A stretch of DNA of 64,000 nucleotides from JABSSA01 sp039975755 (GTDB lineage Bacteria > Pseudomonadota > Alphaproteobacteria > Rhodobacterales > Rhodobacteraceae): NCBI GenBank assembly GCA_039975755.1, contig JBDWGM010000096.1:1-64000 (forward strand). Reading direction: 5' to 3'. Below are positions 18,800 to 27,974 of the stretch, one piece after another. Numbering within the stretch: position 1 is the stretch's first letter; each line of letters opens with the position of its first letter. The notes below the pieces were generated by a model. It saw only the letters and a program-made list of their open reading frames with translations. It had not been told where the DNA came from and made no database searches. The position numbers and the translations under genes were made by a program.

Positions 18800-18961
18800 G
18801 ATCACAGTTTCGAGATCATGCCATTGTTACAAATAGTTACATAAGGGTACACTGGATTACATTGGCCCTGATCTGTTAAAATAAATTGGCAAATGGTCTT
18901 TTTTAGGCCATATCGTTCGGTCAAATGCTTTAGTTGAAATTTATTGAGAGCGCGTGGGTTA

Positions 18962-20566
18962 ATGTCGACAGTTGAGCAAGTCTCAAAACAATCGAAGATC
19001 GCAAACGATTTCCTGCATTGGGGCAGCTTCTGGCTGATCGTGATTACGCTTGGAGCCGTTGTTTTCTTTTATGAAGGCATCGAAGCCTTGTTGGTTGCGT
19101 GGCAACTGCCCGAATACAGTCACGGTCCCCTGATCCCCATTCTGTCAGGATTGCTGTTCCTACGCCAACTCAAAATGGTGCCCGAGCACCACGGCGCTAT
19201 CAAAAACCGCTGGCCCGGTGTCGCGCTGATCCTGTTTGCGGTCCTGATGGGCACGCTGGGTAAGCTCGCCAATATCGATGATATCGTAGCCTATGCGCTG
19301 ATCCTGTGGGTCGGTGGCCTGCTGCTGGTCAGCTTTGGCTGGCAAACCGGCAAGCATTTCTGGCCCCCCGTTGTGCACCTTGTTTATATGCTGCCCCTGC
19401 CCGGCGTGATCTATTACAAGATGACCACATGGCTGCAGTTTATTTCCTCTGAACTTGGGGTCTGGTTCCTGAAGCTGATGGCGGTGCCGGTGTTTTTGGA
19501 CGGCAACATCATCGATCTGGGCATCACCAAACTGCATGTGGCCGAGGCCTGTTCAGGCCTGCGCTACTTGTTCCCGATCCTCAGCTTTTCCTACATCTTC
19601 GCTGTCCTCTATCGCGGTCCAATGTGGCACAAGGCTGTGCTGCTGATTTCGGCGGCCCCCATCACGGTTCTGATGAATTCGGTTCGGATTGGTATTGCCG
19701 GATATGTTGTGAACCACTGGGGTGTCAGCTGGTTGGACGGCTTTACGCACTTTTTCGAAGGCTGGGTGATCTTTGTCGCCTGTATCCTCCTTCTGTTTGC
19801 GCTGGCCCGCATCATGCTGTTCTTCAACCGCCAAAAAATGAGCCTGGTCGAAGCGCTTGATCTTGATACGGATGGCCTGATGACGCAAGCGATGCGCCTG
19901 CGGTTGGTGCAACCATCAAAAGCGTTGATCGTATCCGCAATGGTTCTTGTGGTCGGGACACTGACATGGGCTGCTTTGCCAGATCGCGGCGATATACGCG
20001 TCCCACGCGACAGCTTTGCCATCTTCCCACGCACGCTGGGGGAATGGTCACAATCAGGCCCGCGCGAATTCCTGAACCCCCATGTGGAACGGGTGTTGGC
20101 GGCAGATGATTATCATCAGGTGAACTTGGCCAAACCCGGTGTTGAGACGACTGTGGGCTTGTTCATGGCTTGGTATTATGACCAATCCGCAGGCGGCGTA
20201 CACAGCCCCGAAGTGTGTCTGCCCGGCGCAGGTTGGGAAATCGCATGGCTGGAACGGACGGACATCACCGCTGAAATGAACAGCGACACCCCTTTCCAGA
20301 TCAACCGAGCGATCATCCAAAAGGGTGAATCCCGGATGATGGTTTATTACTGGTTCGAACAGAAAGAACGCCGGATTGCCTGGGACTTTGCGGCCAAGTA
20401 CTGGCTGATGGTCGATGGCATTCGCACAGGCCGGACCGATGGGGCGCTGGTGCGTCTGACGACATCGATTCAACCTGGCGAAGATGACTCCGCTGCCGAA
20501 ACCCGCCTGAACGAAGTGTTGAAAGAATTGCAGGGTCCACTGCCACGCTTCATTCCAAAAGGTTGA
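18962..20566 (+). CDS. xrtD: exosortase XrtD-type with C-terminal EpsI domain
   Basis: A 534-residue protein. About eight membrane segments form the exosortase (EpsH) core with the catalytic triad in place: Cys197 in AEACSGLRY, Arg242 in NSVRIG and His263 in GFTHFFEGW. Residues about 325-534 form a periplasmic EpsI domain (AWYYDQSAGGVHSPEVCLPGAGWEI). This core-EpsI fusion is the form I associate with XrtD, which processes VPLPA-CTERM proteins. One such substrate lies at 47685-48368. Exosortases cleave at the C-terminal sorting signal and help send the protein to the cell surface or EPS matrix. I chose ATG 18962 over an in-frame TTG at 18944. The subtype is inferred from architecture and the matching substrate. 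Confidence 0.86.
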   Translation: MSTVEQVSKQSKIANDFLHWGSFWLIVITLGAVVFFYEGIEALLVAWQLPEYSHGPLIPILSGLLFLRQLKMVPEHHGAIKNRWPGVALILFAVLMGTLGKLANIDDIVAYALILWVGGLLLVSFGWQTGKHFWPPVVHLVYMLPLPGVIYYKMTTWLQFISSELGVWFLKLMAVPVFLDGNIIDLGITKLHVAEACSGLRYLFPILSFSYIFAVLYRGPMWHKAVLLISAAPITVLMNSVRIGIAGYVVNHWGVSWLDGFTHFFEGWVIFVACILLLFALARIMLFFNRQKMSLVEALDLDTDGLMTQAMRLRLVQPSKALIVSAMVLVVGTLTWAALPDRGDIRVPRDSFAIFPRTLGEWSQSGPREFLNPHVERVLAADDYHQVNLAKPGVETTVGLFMAWYYDQSAGGVHSPEVCLPGAGWEIAWLERTDITAEMNSDTPFQINRAIIQKGESRMMVYYWFEQKERRIAWDFAAKYWLMVDGIRTGRTDGALVRLTTSIQPGEDDSAAETRLNEVLKELQGPLPRFIPKG

Positions 20567-20618
20567 TCTAAGGACCAAATTCGTTGATCTGGAGCGCTTT
20601 TGCCAATAGAGGCAAAGC

Positions 20619-21641
20619 GTGACAGTGACAGAACACATAAGCCACCCAGGGCAGGTCTTGGGCGACCTCGTTGCGATCAATTCGCTGCGAACCATCGCCT
20701 TTACCATGCTGGTCAGCTACCATGTGGTGGGTCTGGGAACCACCAGTGGGCTTGGCCTTGATTACCCGCAATTCCTGCGTTTTTATGCAGATTATCTGAT
20801 CCATGTGCGGATGCCGATCTTTGCTGTGATCGCCGGGTTTGTGTATGGGATGCGCCCTGTACACTTACCCGATTACAGGCGCTTTATCGGAGGTAAGGTC
20901 CGCCGTCTTCTGATCCCCGGCGCCATTGCCGCCTTGGTCTTTGCCTTAGCGGGAACGCTGATGGGCAATCGGTTTGGCCGCACCCCCGCCGACATCTGGG
21001 AGATCTTTTTCTTTCCCTATGCACATTACTGGTACCTGCAAACGATGATGGTGATCTTTGTAGGAAGCGCTTTGGCGGATGCCCTGCTTAAGGGGCGCCA
21101 CACACATTGGCTGTTTCTTGGGGCCTGTGCCTTTTCGCTGTCCAGCGTCTGGCCACCTGTGTTCTTTTCTTTGCGCACCGTACCGTTCTTGTTACCATTC
21201 TTCTTGTTTGGCGTGGTGCTCTATCGCAATTTTGGTCTGTTTCATCAGGCGCGCAACGTGGTGTTGGGCCTGTGTCTGATTGCGGTGGTCGGCGTGTCTT
21301 ACCTGCAAGCCCAGCATTACTGGGCTGAGGGCACGCTGATGTTGGGCCGCCGCACGCCAAGCGCGTTGGTCTTTGGTGTAGCAGCCTGTACGTTGTTGTT
21401 TCTGGCCATGCCGCGGATTGCCCTGCTGGACCGTTTGGCACCCTTTGCATTCACCATCTACCTTTACCACATATTTGGCACATCGGGCATGCGCGAAGTG
21501 CTGGAAAAGCTTGGCGTGGATGCATTGATGCTCAAAACGATCTTAGGCCTGATCGCTGGAATCGCGTTGCCCATCGTCGTCCACAAGCTTGCCGAGAAAA
21601 CAGGCCTGACACGCCGCCTTGTCTTGGGCATGCGCAAATAA
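20619..21641 (+). CDS. acyltransferase 3 family membrane protein (OafA-like)
   Basis: A 340-residue polytopic protein with a GTG start and GAGG seven bases upstream. The N-terminus INSLRTIAFTMLVSYHVVGLG supplies the conserved His of the acyltransferase 3 family. PIFAVIAGFVYGMR follows, in place of the usual FFxxSGF. A charged KVRRLLIPG near residue 92 and FAFTIYLYHIFGTS near 278 also fit. These proteins O-acylate glycans at the inner membrane, usually with acetyl. It starts 53 bases after the exosortase gene and ends seven bases before the convergent OafA-SGNH gene. The target sugar is unknown. Confidence 0.82.
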   Translation: MTVTEHISHPGQVLGDLVAINSLRTIAFTMLVSYHVVGLGTTSGLGLDYPQFLRFYADYLIHVRMPIFAVIAGFVYGMRPVHLPDYRRFIGGKVRRLLIPGAIAALVFALAGTLMGNRFGRTPADIWEIFFFPYAHYWYLQTMMVIFVGSALADALLKGRHTHWLFLGACAFSLSSVWPPVFFSLRTVPFLLPFFLFGVVLYRNFGLFHQARNVVLGLCLIAVVGVSYLQAQHYWAEGTLMLGRRTPSALVFGVAACTLLFLAMPRIALLDRLAPFAFTIYLYHIFGTSGMREVLEKLGVDALMLKTILGLIAGIALPIVVHKLAEKTGLTRRLVLGMRK

Positions 21642-21647
21642 ACGCAA

Positions 21648-23672
21648 TCACCGGCTGTTTTCACCTGCCAGCAGATAGGCGCGCGGCAGATGCGACAGCA
21701 CATATGGGGTCAGATACCCCGCCCCCGTATGCGACAGATGATCATCGTCATAATACAGCGGCACGCCCTTATGTGACCCCGCACACCGGCCGACGTGAAA
21801 CGTATCACAAAAGATGGCCGCGGGACGGACGCGGTGCAGCTTTGCGTGATCCCCCAGCCCGTCAAACGCTGCAATCGTGCGGGCATTGCGTGACTGGTAA
21901 TGCGCGTGTGACACCGACACGTCTGTCACCTTGTCACGGTAAAACAGATCCTTGGCCATATGCATCGGCACATCCCACCCCTGTTCCGGCACCGGATAAA
22001 CCACAATCACGGTCTTTCCTGCGTCCAGTAATGTCTGCACGCTACGTTGATAAAGGCGCGCAACATCCGCCCTGCGTTCCGCTTCGGGATAAGCCTCTGG
22101 CGGACGCCCCGGCTGACCAGTGGCAAAGACACCCGGCTCTTCGATGCCGCCTTCGCCGTTATCGTACGTTTCCCCTTCTAAATAGATCGTGAAACGCGCA
22201 GCGATCACCACATATTCCAATGCGGAATCCGTTGCGAGCCTCTCAAAGACCTCTTCATTGAACTGCTGACACAGCGCACTTGAGGGGACATGCAACAGAC
22301 GCAAGCCCGGCACAGGCGGGCATCCGTTTAGCCACATGTGTTTCAGCCCGACGCCTTGCTCTGCCAACCCCTCATGCAAACGCCCTGCAATCGCATCCGA
22401 GTGAGAATCCCCCAACAACACGCCGCGCACCGCCTCAGCCTTGCCCAGCACACAAGCCGCATCCAAAGCCACAGGCCGGTCGGGCGCAGAAAAGCAACGC
22501 GGGCGCAGCGGATTATCATCATAAGTATAGGCAGCAAGAGCGGCCACATCTGCCGGGATGCGCATCTGAGGCACCCCTTCTTGCTGTACGCCCACAAACC
22601 CCATCGCAGCACAGACCGCCAATCCCGACAGGCTTAGTCGAAACAGCACAGGACGTGCGATGGTCTGACGTCGAAAGGGGCGTTCCACATATCGCCAGCT
22701 GAGCCAGGCAAGACACAGTGTCAGCCCCACCAATCCCGTCATCGCCAGCGGCGACAGCGCCGTCAGATTGCGATAATTGGCAAAGACAAACACCGGTTGA
22801 TGCCACAGATAAGCACTGTAGCTGATCAGCCCCATGCCCACCAATGGCCCGGTTTGCAATATCCGCCCCGTTTGGGTCAGCGGGTTGGAAAACAAAATCA
22901 CCAACGCCGTCCCCAAGGTCGGCACCAACGCATACCCTCCCGGCCAGATCATCCTGTCATGGAAAAAGATCATCGCCCCAACAACCATGGACAATCCCAA
23001 AGCACTGCAGAGCCCTGCCCCAATCCACGGCTGTGGATTGCGATGCAGATAAAAGGCGCAAAAGACCCCCACCAACAATTCCCAGGCCCGCGTCGGCAGC
23101 AAATAAAAAGCCGAACTCGGCTTGTGCACAGCCCCCCACTGCGCCAGCCCGAGGCTCAGCACAAAGGTCACGATCAGAACAGGCACCACAAACCGCCGCG
23201 CCTGCCGCCAGACCAACATCAAAAACAGCGGAAAGAAGATGTAAAACTGTTCCTCGATCGCCAGTGACCATGTGTGCAGCAATGGCTTGAGATGTGACGC
23301 CACATCGAAATATCCCGCTTCTTTCCAGAACACGATATTTGACGCAAACAGCGCCGTGCCCAGCAAGCTTCTGGCAAACGCCTCCATATCGCGAGGCATC
23401 AACGTCACCCACGCCAGGGCCACTGACACTGTCAACATAACAAACAAGGCTGGCAGAATACGCCGTGCCCGCCGTTCATAGAAATGCATCAGGCTGAAAT
23501 GACCCGTATCAAGGTCCGCTAGGATAAGACGCGTGATCAAATATCCGGAGATAACGAAAAACACGTCGACCCCGACAAATCCGCCCGGAAAAATGGCGAA
23601 CCCGGCATGAAACAGAATAACAGGTAAAACAGCGATAGCTCGCAAGCCATCAATGTCCCGGCGATACCGCAT
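21648..23672 (-). CDS. acyltransferase 3 with C-terminal SGNH domain (OafA-type)
   Basis: A 674-residue two-domain protein. The membrane half begins RYRRDIDGLRAIAVLPVILFHAGF with the conserved His, then FVGVDVFFVISGYLITRLI, YERRARRILPALF and the HTWSLAIEEQFYIFFPLF motif near residue 148. The periplasmic half carries SGNH block I GVLLGDSHSDA near 428 and block V DDDHLSHTGA near 650. This is the full-length OafA/OatA-like architecture used to O-acetylate surface polysaccharides or LPS. I chose ATG 23672 over a TTG two codons upstream. It is convergent with the other acyltransferase, and its 5' end faces a 650-base gap. Confidence 0.92.
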   Translation of the reverse strand: MRYRRDIDGLRAIAVLPVILFHAGFAIFPGGFVGVDVFFVISGYLITRLILADLDTGHFSLMHFYERRARRILPALFVMLTVSVALAWVTLMPRDMEAFARSLLGTALFASNIVFWKEAGYFDVASHLKPLLHTWSLAIEEQFYIFFPLFLMLVWRQARRFVVPVLIVTFVLSLGLAQWGAVHKPSSAFYLLPTRAWELLVGVFCAFYLHRNPQPWIGAGLCSALGLSMVVGAMIFFHDRMIWPGGYALVPTLGTALVILFSNPLTQTGRILQTGPLVGMGLISYSAYLWHQPVFVFANYRNLTALSPLAMTGLVGLTLCLAWLSWRYVERPFRRQTIARPVLFRLSLSGLAVCAAMGFVGVQQEGVPQMRIPADVAALAAYTYDDNPLRPRCFSAPDRPVALDAACVLGKAEAVRGVLLGDSHSDAIAGRLHEGLAEQGVGLKHMWLNGCPPVPGLRLLHVPSSALCQQFNEEVFERLATDSALEYVVIAARFTIYLEGETYDNGEGGIEEPGVFATGQPGRPPEAYPEAERRADVARLYQRSVQTLLDAGKTVIVVYPVPEQGWDVPMHMAKDLFYRDKVTDVSVSHAHYQSRNARTIAAFDGLGDHAKLHRVRPAAIFCDTFHVGRCAGSHKGVPLYYDDDHLSHTGAGYLTPYVLSHLPRAYLLAGENSR

Positions 23673-24320
23673 GAGCAAAAAATCCGTATGGAATGATTTA
23701 GCTCAAACTTTCTCAAAAGGATAAAGGATTCGTTAATAGGTCCGCTAATAAATGGCGGCCCCATGGATCAAAATACCCGCCAGCGTTGTAGTGCGTTTTG
23801 GTCCATCGCGACCCGCTTTTGTCCCGATTGGGCCACAAAACAATTGCGAAGGGCCCTTGGCACTTTTGAAATCACTCTAAAGATACGTAAACGGGATCTT
23901 GCCGATGGGAAAACTCCCACCAATTCGCCAATCTCCGAGCGCGAAGTTTACCGTCCACTCAGGCGGAACAATGCTTATCAAAGCGAGTTCAAAAACGCCT
24001 TGGGAATCCGTAAGATAGGGGGAAAACAAACTTTTTTTCGTCATAATTTAGCCACTTCAACACCGTAGTTTACGCAGGACTCTGCCGATTTACGGAGGGC
24101 GAATTACATCTGACACAACCCTGCCCTATTTTCGTCCCCATCTACTCCACTTCACGCCTCACTCAGGACCTAAACCAATCTTAAGAATTAAAACCCATGG
24201 TTGTGTAACTGCTGCTTAAGCAGTGCGTGATAGAACCATGTCGTTTTTTACTCGTGTCTCCTTGCTCGGAACGCGGGTTCGCTATGCGCCTGTGCGAGCA
24301 AGTATGAGGAAATGCGCTTA
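23673..24320. other. intergenic region upstream of the RTX protein gene
   Basis: About 650 bases of AT-richer sequence between divergent genes. I see no convincing gene. A 101-codon open frame from 23763 lacks a ribosome binding site and any recognisable motif. Promoters for the acyltransferase (leftward) and the RTX gene (rightward) must lie here. The clearest structure is the palindrome at 24208-24224. Confidence 0.5.
24208..24224. promoter_or_regulatory. palindromic operator candidate upstream of the RTX gene
   Basis: ACTGCTGCTTAAGCAGT can be read as the inverted repeat ACTGCT/AGCAGT with five bases between. It also contains the perfect 12-bp palindrome CTGCTTAAGCAG at 24212-24223. It lies about 97 bases before the start codon at 24321. 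It resembles a dimeric transcription-factor site; no particular regulator is identified. Confidence 0.4.
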
Positions 24321-27300
24321 ATGTCTGACTCTCTTTCTTCGACCCTATTTTCGACCCCTCTTCCTACCGCCATACCAGAGTCTGAAAGCGCCTCAGAGAC
24401 TGATACGGACTCGGATGACACGGGCCTAGATGTCGGAATAGATCAACCCATAACCTCTGTCGAAGTCATGTCAGCAGAACCCGAGTTTGACGCCGCATCT
24501 GCTCAGGAAGAAGCGCAGACCGAATATCTAAGCACAGGCAACGTTATGGCGGGGCGTGTCACCATTCTGCAGCCTGAGGGCTATGAAACTGCGCAATCCG
24601 TCACAATCGTCGAACAACCCGATTTCGGACATGCCTCTGTCAATCCGGATGGGACCATTTCACTGGTCCTGACGGATGCTGTAGAAACCGGGCCAGTTTC
24701 ACTGAGTTACCAGATCATTCAGGCCAACGGCGCTATCGACGTTGTGAATGAAACCCTAGACATCGAAGAAGGCACGCAGGTGGCCGGATGGGCACAGGGC
24801 GACCACTACATGCTGGCCACAGACGAAGACGATCGCGTCATCGTTGAAACCGGCGAAAATCACCGCAAGATCTTCATCTCGAACAGCGAAGACGCATTGA
24901 CGCTGGATGACATCGCAGCCCGCGAAGGGATCGACTTTGGCGACCTGGATGCTGATTTCCTGAACGATCCAGGCACAGCTATCTTGGTCGGTCGCAAGAT
25001 CGACAAACTGCTGGAAGAATACGGCGCATCCGAAGATATGGCACTGGCGCCGGACGCTGGTATGGCTCTTTGGTATGCGACCACGTGGTCTCAGTCCGAG
25101 CCCAACTCGAATTGGTTGCTGTTTGAAAGCGGCTATGAATACGACGATCTGGGCCAGTTGGTATCCCGCGAGACCTTCGGCGAAGACCCCCTGCACCCCG
25201 TCCACATCACATCTTGGGGTGAAGGTGAAAAGCCAATCATCAATTCCGAGATTAAAATCTGGCAAAAGCAATCCGAAAACATCGTTCTGTCCGACTTGCA
25301 CCTGAAGGGTGGATTCAATGTACAGACCGGTAAGAATATCTTGCTTGAAGACATCGAATTCACCGGAACCGGCGCGTCTATTCAACATGCCGAAGGCGTG
25401 ACCGTCAGACATACGGAATTCTATGACATCTTCTATGAAGAACTCAGAGAAGGCTTTGAGGACTGGGCACCCCATTCCCACCGCACCGGTGGCCTCTATG
25501 TGGGCAATGTGGATGGTGTATTGCTAGAAGACATCGTCGTCAGCCAGACCGGCTGGGAAGAAGGCTATGATCCCAATGGGGACCCCGCCTATAACCAACC
25601 CCCCAGCCAGTACAGCCATAATATCTACATCCAGCGCGATGTGACAGATTTCACTATTCGTGACAGCATCTCCGCAAAAGCGGCCTCCTTTGGCCTGCAA
25701 GCCAAAAGCGGCGGTTTTCTGGATGGCAACCTGATCTTTGAAAATAACGCTGGTTTCTCTGCTCTTGGTGGGAACTCTGACGGTTATAACGATGCACAGG
25801 GCAACTACAGCCTTGTCCTCGACAATGTTGTGACCTCAGCGGCGCATAAGGGTGCGTTTCAGATTGGGGCCCTGGCCAATGGGTTTTACAGCGCGGGCAA
25901 CGATTCAACCCTTATTGGCAACGTTGTCGCTCACTTGGCCGATCCAAACGATCCCGATGATCTGGAAGCCAAGGAAATCAACTCGGGCAGCGGCATCTAT
26001 CTGCGCGATCCGTTCTATGACGACACGATCATCTACAACTGGCACAGCCGCCGGAACGTTGAAATTGGCAACTCAGCTGATTTCGAACTGAACGTAGAGG
26101 GGCTCGATACAGCCCTGGCCGACCAGACCACGATCCAAAATCTGGCCAAACTGGTCCTGAACGATCCGAATGCGGACCAGCACGATCTGGCTGAATACGT
26201 CAAACACAACGATGTGTCCGTGCAGGAACTGATCGCCTATTTCCAACAGGGCTTCGGCGTCAATGATGGATCAATCCGCACAACCAACCAGACTCTGACC
26301 TTTGAACCGGATGAACGGGGGGACGGGGTCCGTTGGGACAACCGCCTGAACTGGAGCACAGAAGACGACGTCCTGAACGGCGATTCAATCGATCTGGCCG
26401 GAAACTTGGTCAATTACAGCGGCACATTCCGCATCAACAATATGACCTTGGGCGAAGATGGCACATTGATCGTCGCACAAGGGCGATTGACCATAGACGG
26501 CACGCTGGCAGGGGGCGCAGACAGCGCCATCAACGTGTCTTACGCCGGACAACTCTGGCTGGCGGGTGATCTTACGGGCGCGTTGCACTTTGACGTGTCA
26601 GGCGGGCGCTTTGTCAACACGGTCGATACAGGTTCAGCAGATCCGCTGACCATCAACGTGTCAGGCGGGCAGGCCATTTTGGCCACAGCTGGCGCGACGC
26701 TCAACCTATCCGGTGGCGACATCCTGACCGTTGACGGTAGCGCGGCAAATCTGGGCTTTGACGGCGAAACAGGTGGCCTGGCTCTGTTGACCTTTGACAC
26801 CAATGCAGAACTGCATTTCGATGCAGACAGCGGCGGTTTCTCAACCATTCGCGAATTCCGCTCCGCTGCCTTCGGAGACGCTCCCAACGTGGCCTCACAA
26901 GTCGACTTTGGAAACAGTACGCTGGTTATCGACCTGTCCGATGCAGCTGGATTGGCTGGCACATTCGATCTGATCACGGTTGACGAGCTTGTCGGCGAGT
27001 TCCGCGACATCCAGGTGCAGGGGCTTCCAAACAACCAAGATGCCAATCTGGAGATTGATTACGTAAACGACACGGTGACCATCACGCTTACAAACGGTGG
27101 TTCAGGGGCTGTAACGTCCCGCACAATAACCGCAGACGGCGTGAACGATGGCACCAGCATCATTACCGACATCCCCGAAGACGAAGGTGACGCTCCTAAC
27201 GATGACACACCAGGCGACGTACCAGCCATCGAAAGCATCGCCTTAACCGGCACTGATGGCGCGGACTACCTCCAAGGCGGTCTGGGCGATGACACGGTTC

Positions 27301-27896
27301 GCGCCGGCGATGGTGATGACTTTGCTCAAGGCTACGCAGGTAATGATACGATCTCTGGCGCGGGCGGCGACGACTTTGTGGCTGGCGGTAAGGGCGCAGA
27401 CAGCGTTTATGGCGGCCGCGGCATAGATCAGGTCAAAGGCGGCAAAGGTCGAGATGAGCTATTTGGCGGCCAGGACGACGACACCGTTTATGGCGGCGGC
27501 GGCAGAGACACATTGGACGGCGGCAACGGCGATGACATCCTTTTGGGTGGTAGCGGGGCCGACGTGCTGATCGGTGGTCAAGGTGCGGATATCTTCACTG
27601 TAGCCTTAGCCAAACACAGCAAATCCATCGACGGACAAAACGACCACATCCTCGACTTCTCACAAGACGAAGGGGATCTGATCTCGCTCAGTGGATTTGA
27701 CGCAAACACCCTGACGGCTGATATCAACAGCTTCTCCTTCGTCGGCGAAGGGGACACCGAAGGTGCCGGCACACTGTCCTTCACACACTCAAACGGCATC
27801 ACAACTGTGATGGCTGACATTGATGGTGGCGGTGCAGATCTGTCGATCACGATCCAGGGTGAAATCAACTTGACCGAAAGCGACTTTGTTCTCTGA
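24321..27896 (+). CDS. secreted beta-helix protein with C-terminal RTX calcium-binding repeats
   Basis: A 1191-residue acidic protein. GAGGA at 24306-24310 is ten bases from ATG 24321, so I prefer it to the ATG at 24312. Residues about 1-150 are acidic with a beta-rich segment. About 230-660 form a right-handed beta-helix (NILLEDIEFTGTG, VTVRHTEFYDIFYEE, YSHNIYIQRDVTDFTIRDS), related in shape to C5-epimerases and lyases. About 690-900 are autotransporter-like beta repeats. Twelve tandem RTX nonapeptides (GGxGxDxUx) run from 986 to 1093, followed by a serralysin-type C-terminal region ending DFVL. No N-terminal signal peptide is present, so type I secretion is expected. No type I exporter lies in the window. 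It may modify or crosslink EPS; activity is unknown. Confidence 0.88.
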   Translation: MSDSLSSTLFSTPLPTAIPESESASETDTDSDDTGLDVGIDQPITSVEVMSAEPEFDAASAQEEAQTEYLSTGNVMAGRVTILQPEGYETAQSVTIVEQPDFGHASVNPDGTISLVLTDAVETGPVSLSYQIIQANGAIDVVNETLDIEEGTQVAGWAQGDHYMLATDEDDRVIVETGENHRKIFISNSEDALTLDDIAAREGIDFGDLDADFLNDPGTAILVGRKIDKLLEEYGASEDMALAPDAGMALWYATTWSQSEPNSNWLLFESGYEYDDLGQLVSRETFGEDPLHPVHITSWGEGEKPIINSEIKIWQKQSENIVLSDLHLKGGFNVQTGKNILLEDIEFTGTGASIQHAEGVTVRHTEFYDIFYEELREGFEDWAPHSHRTGGLYVGNVDGVLLEDIVVSQTGWEEGYDPNGDPAYNQPPSQYSHNIYIQRDVTDFTIRDSISAKAASFGLQAKSGGFLDGNLIFENNAGFSALGGNSDGYNDAQGNYSLVLDNVVTSAAHKGAFQIGALANGFYSAGNDSTLIGNVVAHLADPNDPDDLEAKEINSGSGIYLRDPFYDDTIIYNWHSRRNVEIGNSADFELNVEGLDTALADQTTIQNLAKLVLNDPNADQHDLAEYVKHNDVSVQELIAYFQQGFGVNDGSIRTTNQTLTFEPDERGDGVRWDNRLNWSTEDDVLNGDSIDLAGNLVNYSGTFRINNMTLGEDGTLIVAQGRLTIDGTLAGGADSAINVSYAGQLWLAGDLTGALHFDVSGGRFVNTVDTGSADPLTINVSGGQAILATAGATLNLSGGDILTVDGSAANLGFDGETGGLALLTFDTNAELHFDADSGGFSTIREFRSAAFGDAPNVASQVDFGNSTLVIDLSDAAGLAGTFDLITVDELVGEFRDIQVQGLPNNQDANLEIDYVNDTVTITLTNGGSGAVTSRTITADGVNDGTSIITDIPEDEGDAPNDDTPGDVPAIESIALTGTDGADYLQGGLGDDTVRAGDGDDFAQGYAGNDTISGAGGDDFVAGGKGADSVYGGRGIDQVKGGKGRDELFGGQDDDTVYGGGGRDTLDGGNGDDILLGGSGADVLIGGQGADIFTVALAKHSKSIDGQNDHILDFSQDEGDLISLSGFDANTLTADINSFSFVGEGDTEGAGTLSFTHSNGITTVMADIDGGGADLSITIQGEINLTESDFVL

Positions 27897-27934
27897 ACTT
27901 AGGCTTTCGTAATTTCGCACGCGAAACGAAAAAC

Positions 27935-27974
27935 CCCAAGAGGCTGAGATTAAACTATTTTTCAGCCTCTTGGG
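27935..27974. terminator. bidirectional terminator-like hairpin between RTX gene and parB
   Basis: A perfect 13-bp stem, CCCAAGAGGCTGA at 27935-27947 and TCAGCCTCTTGGG at 27962-27974, encloses a 14-base loop. It is flanked by A-rich sequence on the left (27929-27933), which supplies Ts in the leftward direction. The right arm lies inside the last codons of parB, so the 3' end of that gene doubles as half of the hairpin. Confidence 0.75.

Noticed and set aside
23763..24068. 101-codon plus-strand frame before the RTX gene
   Set aside because: No ribosome binding site, no recognisable motif and atypical composition; treated as intergenic.
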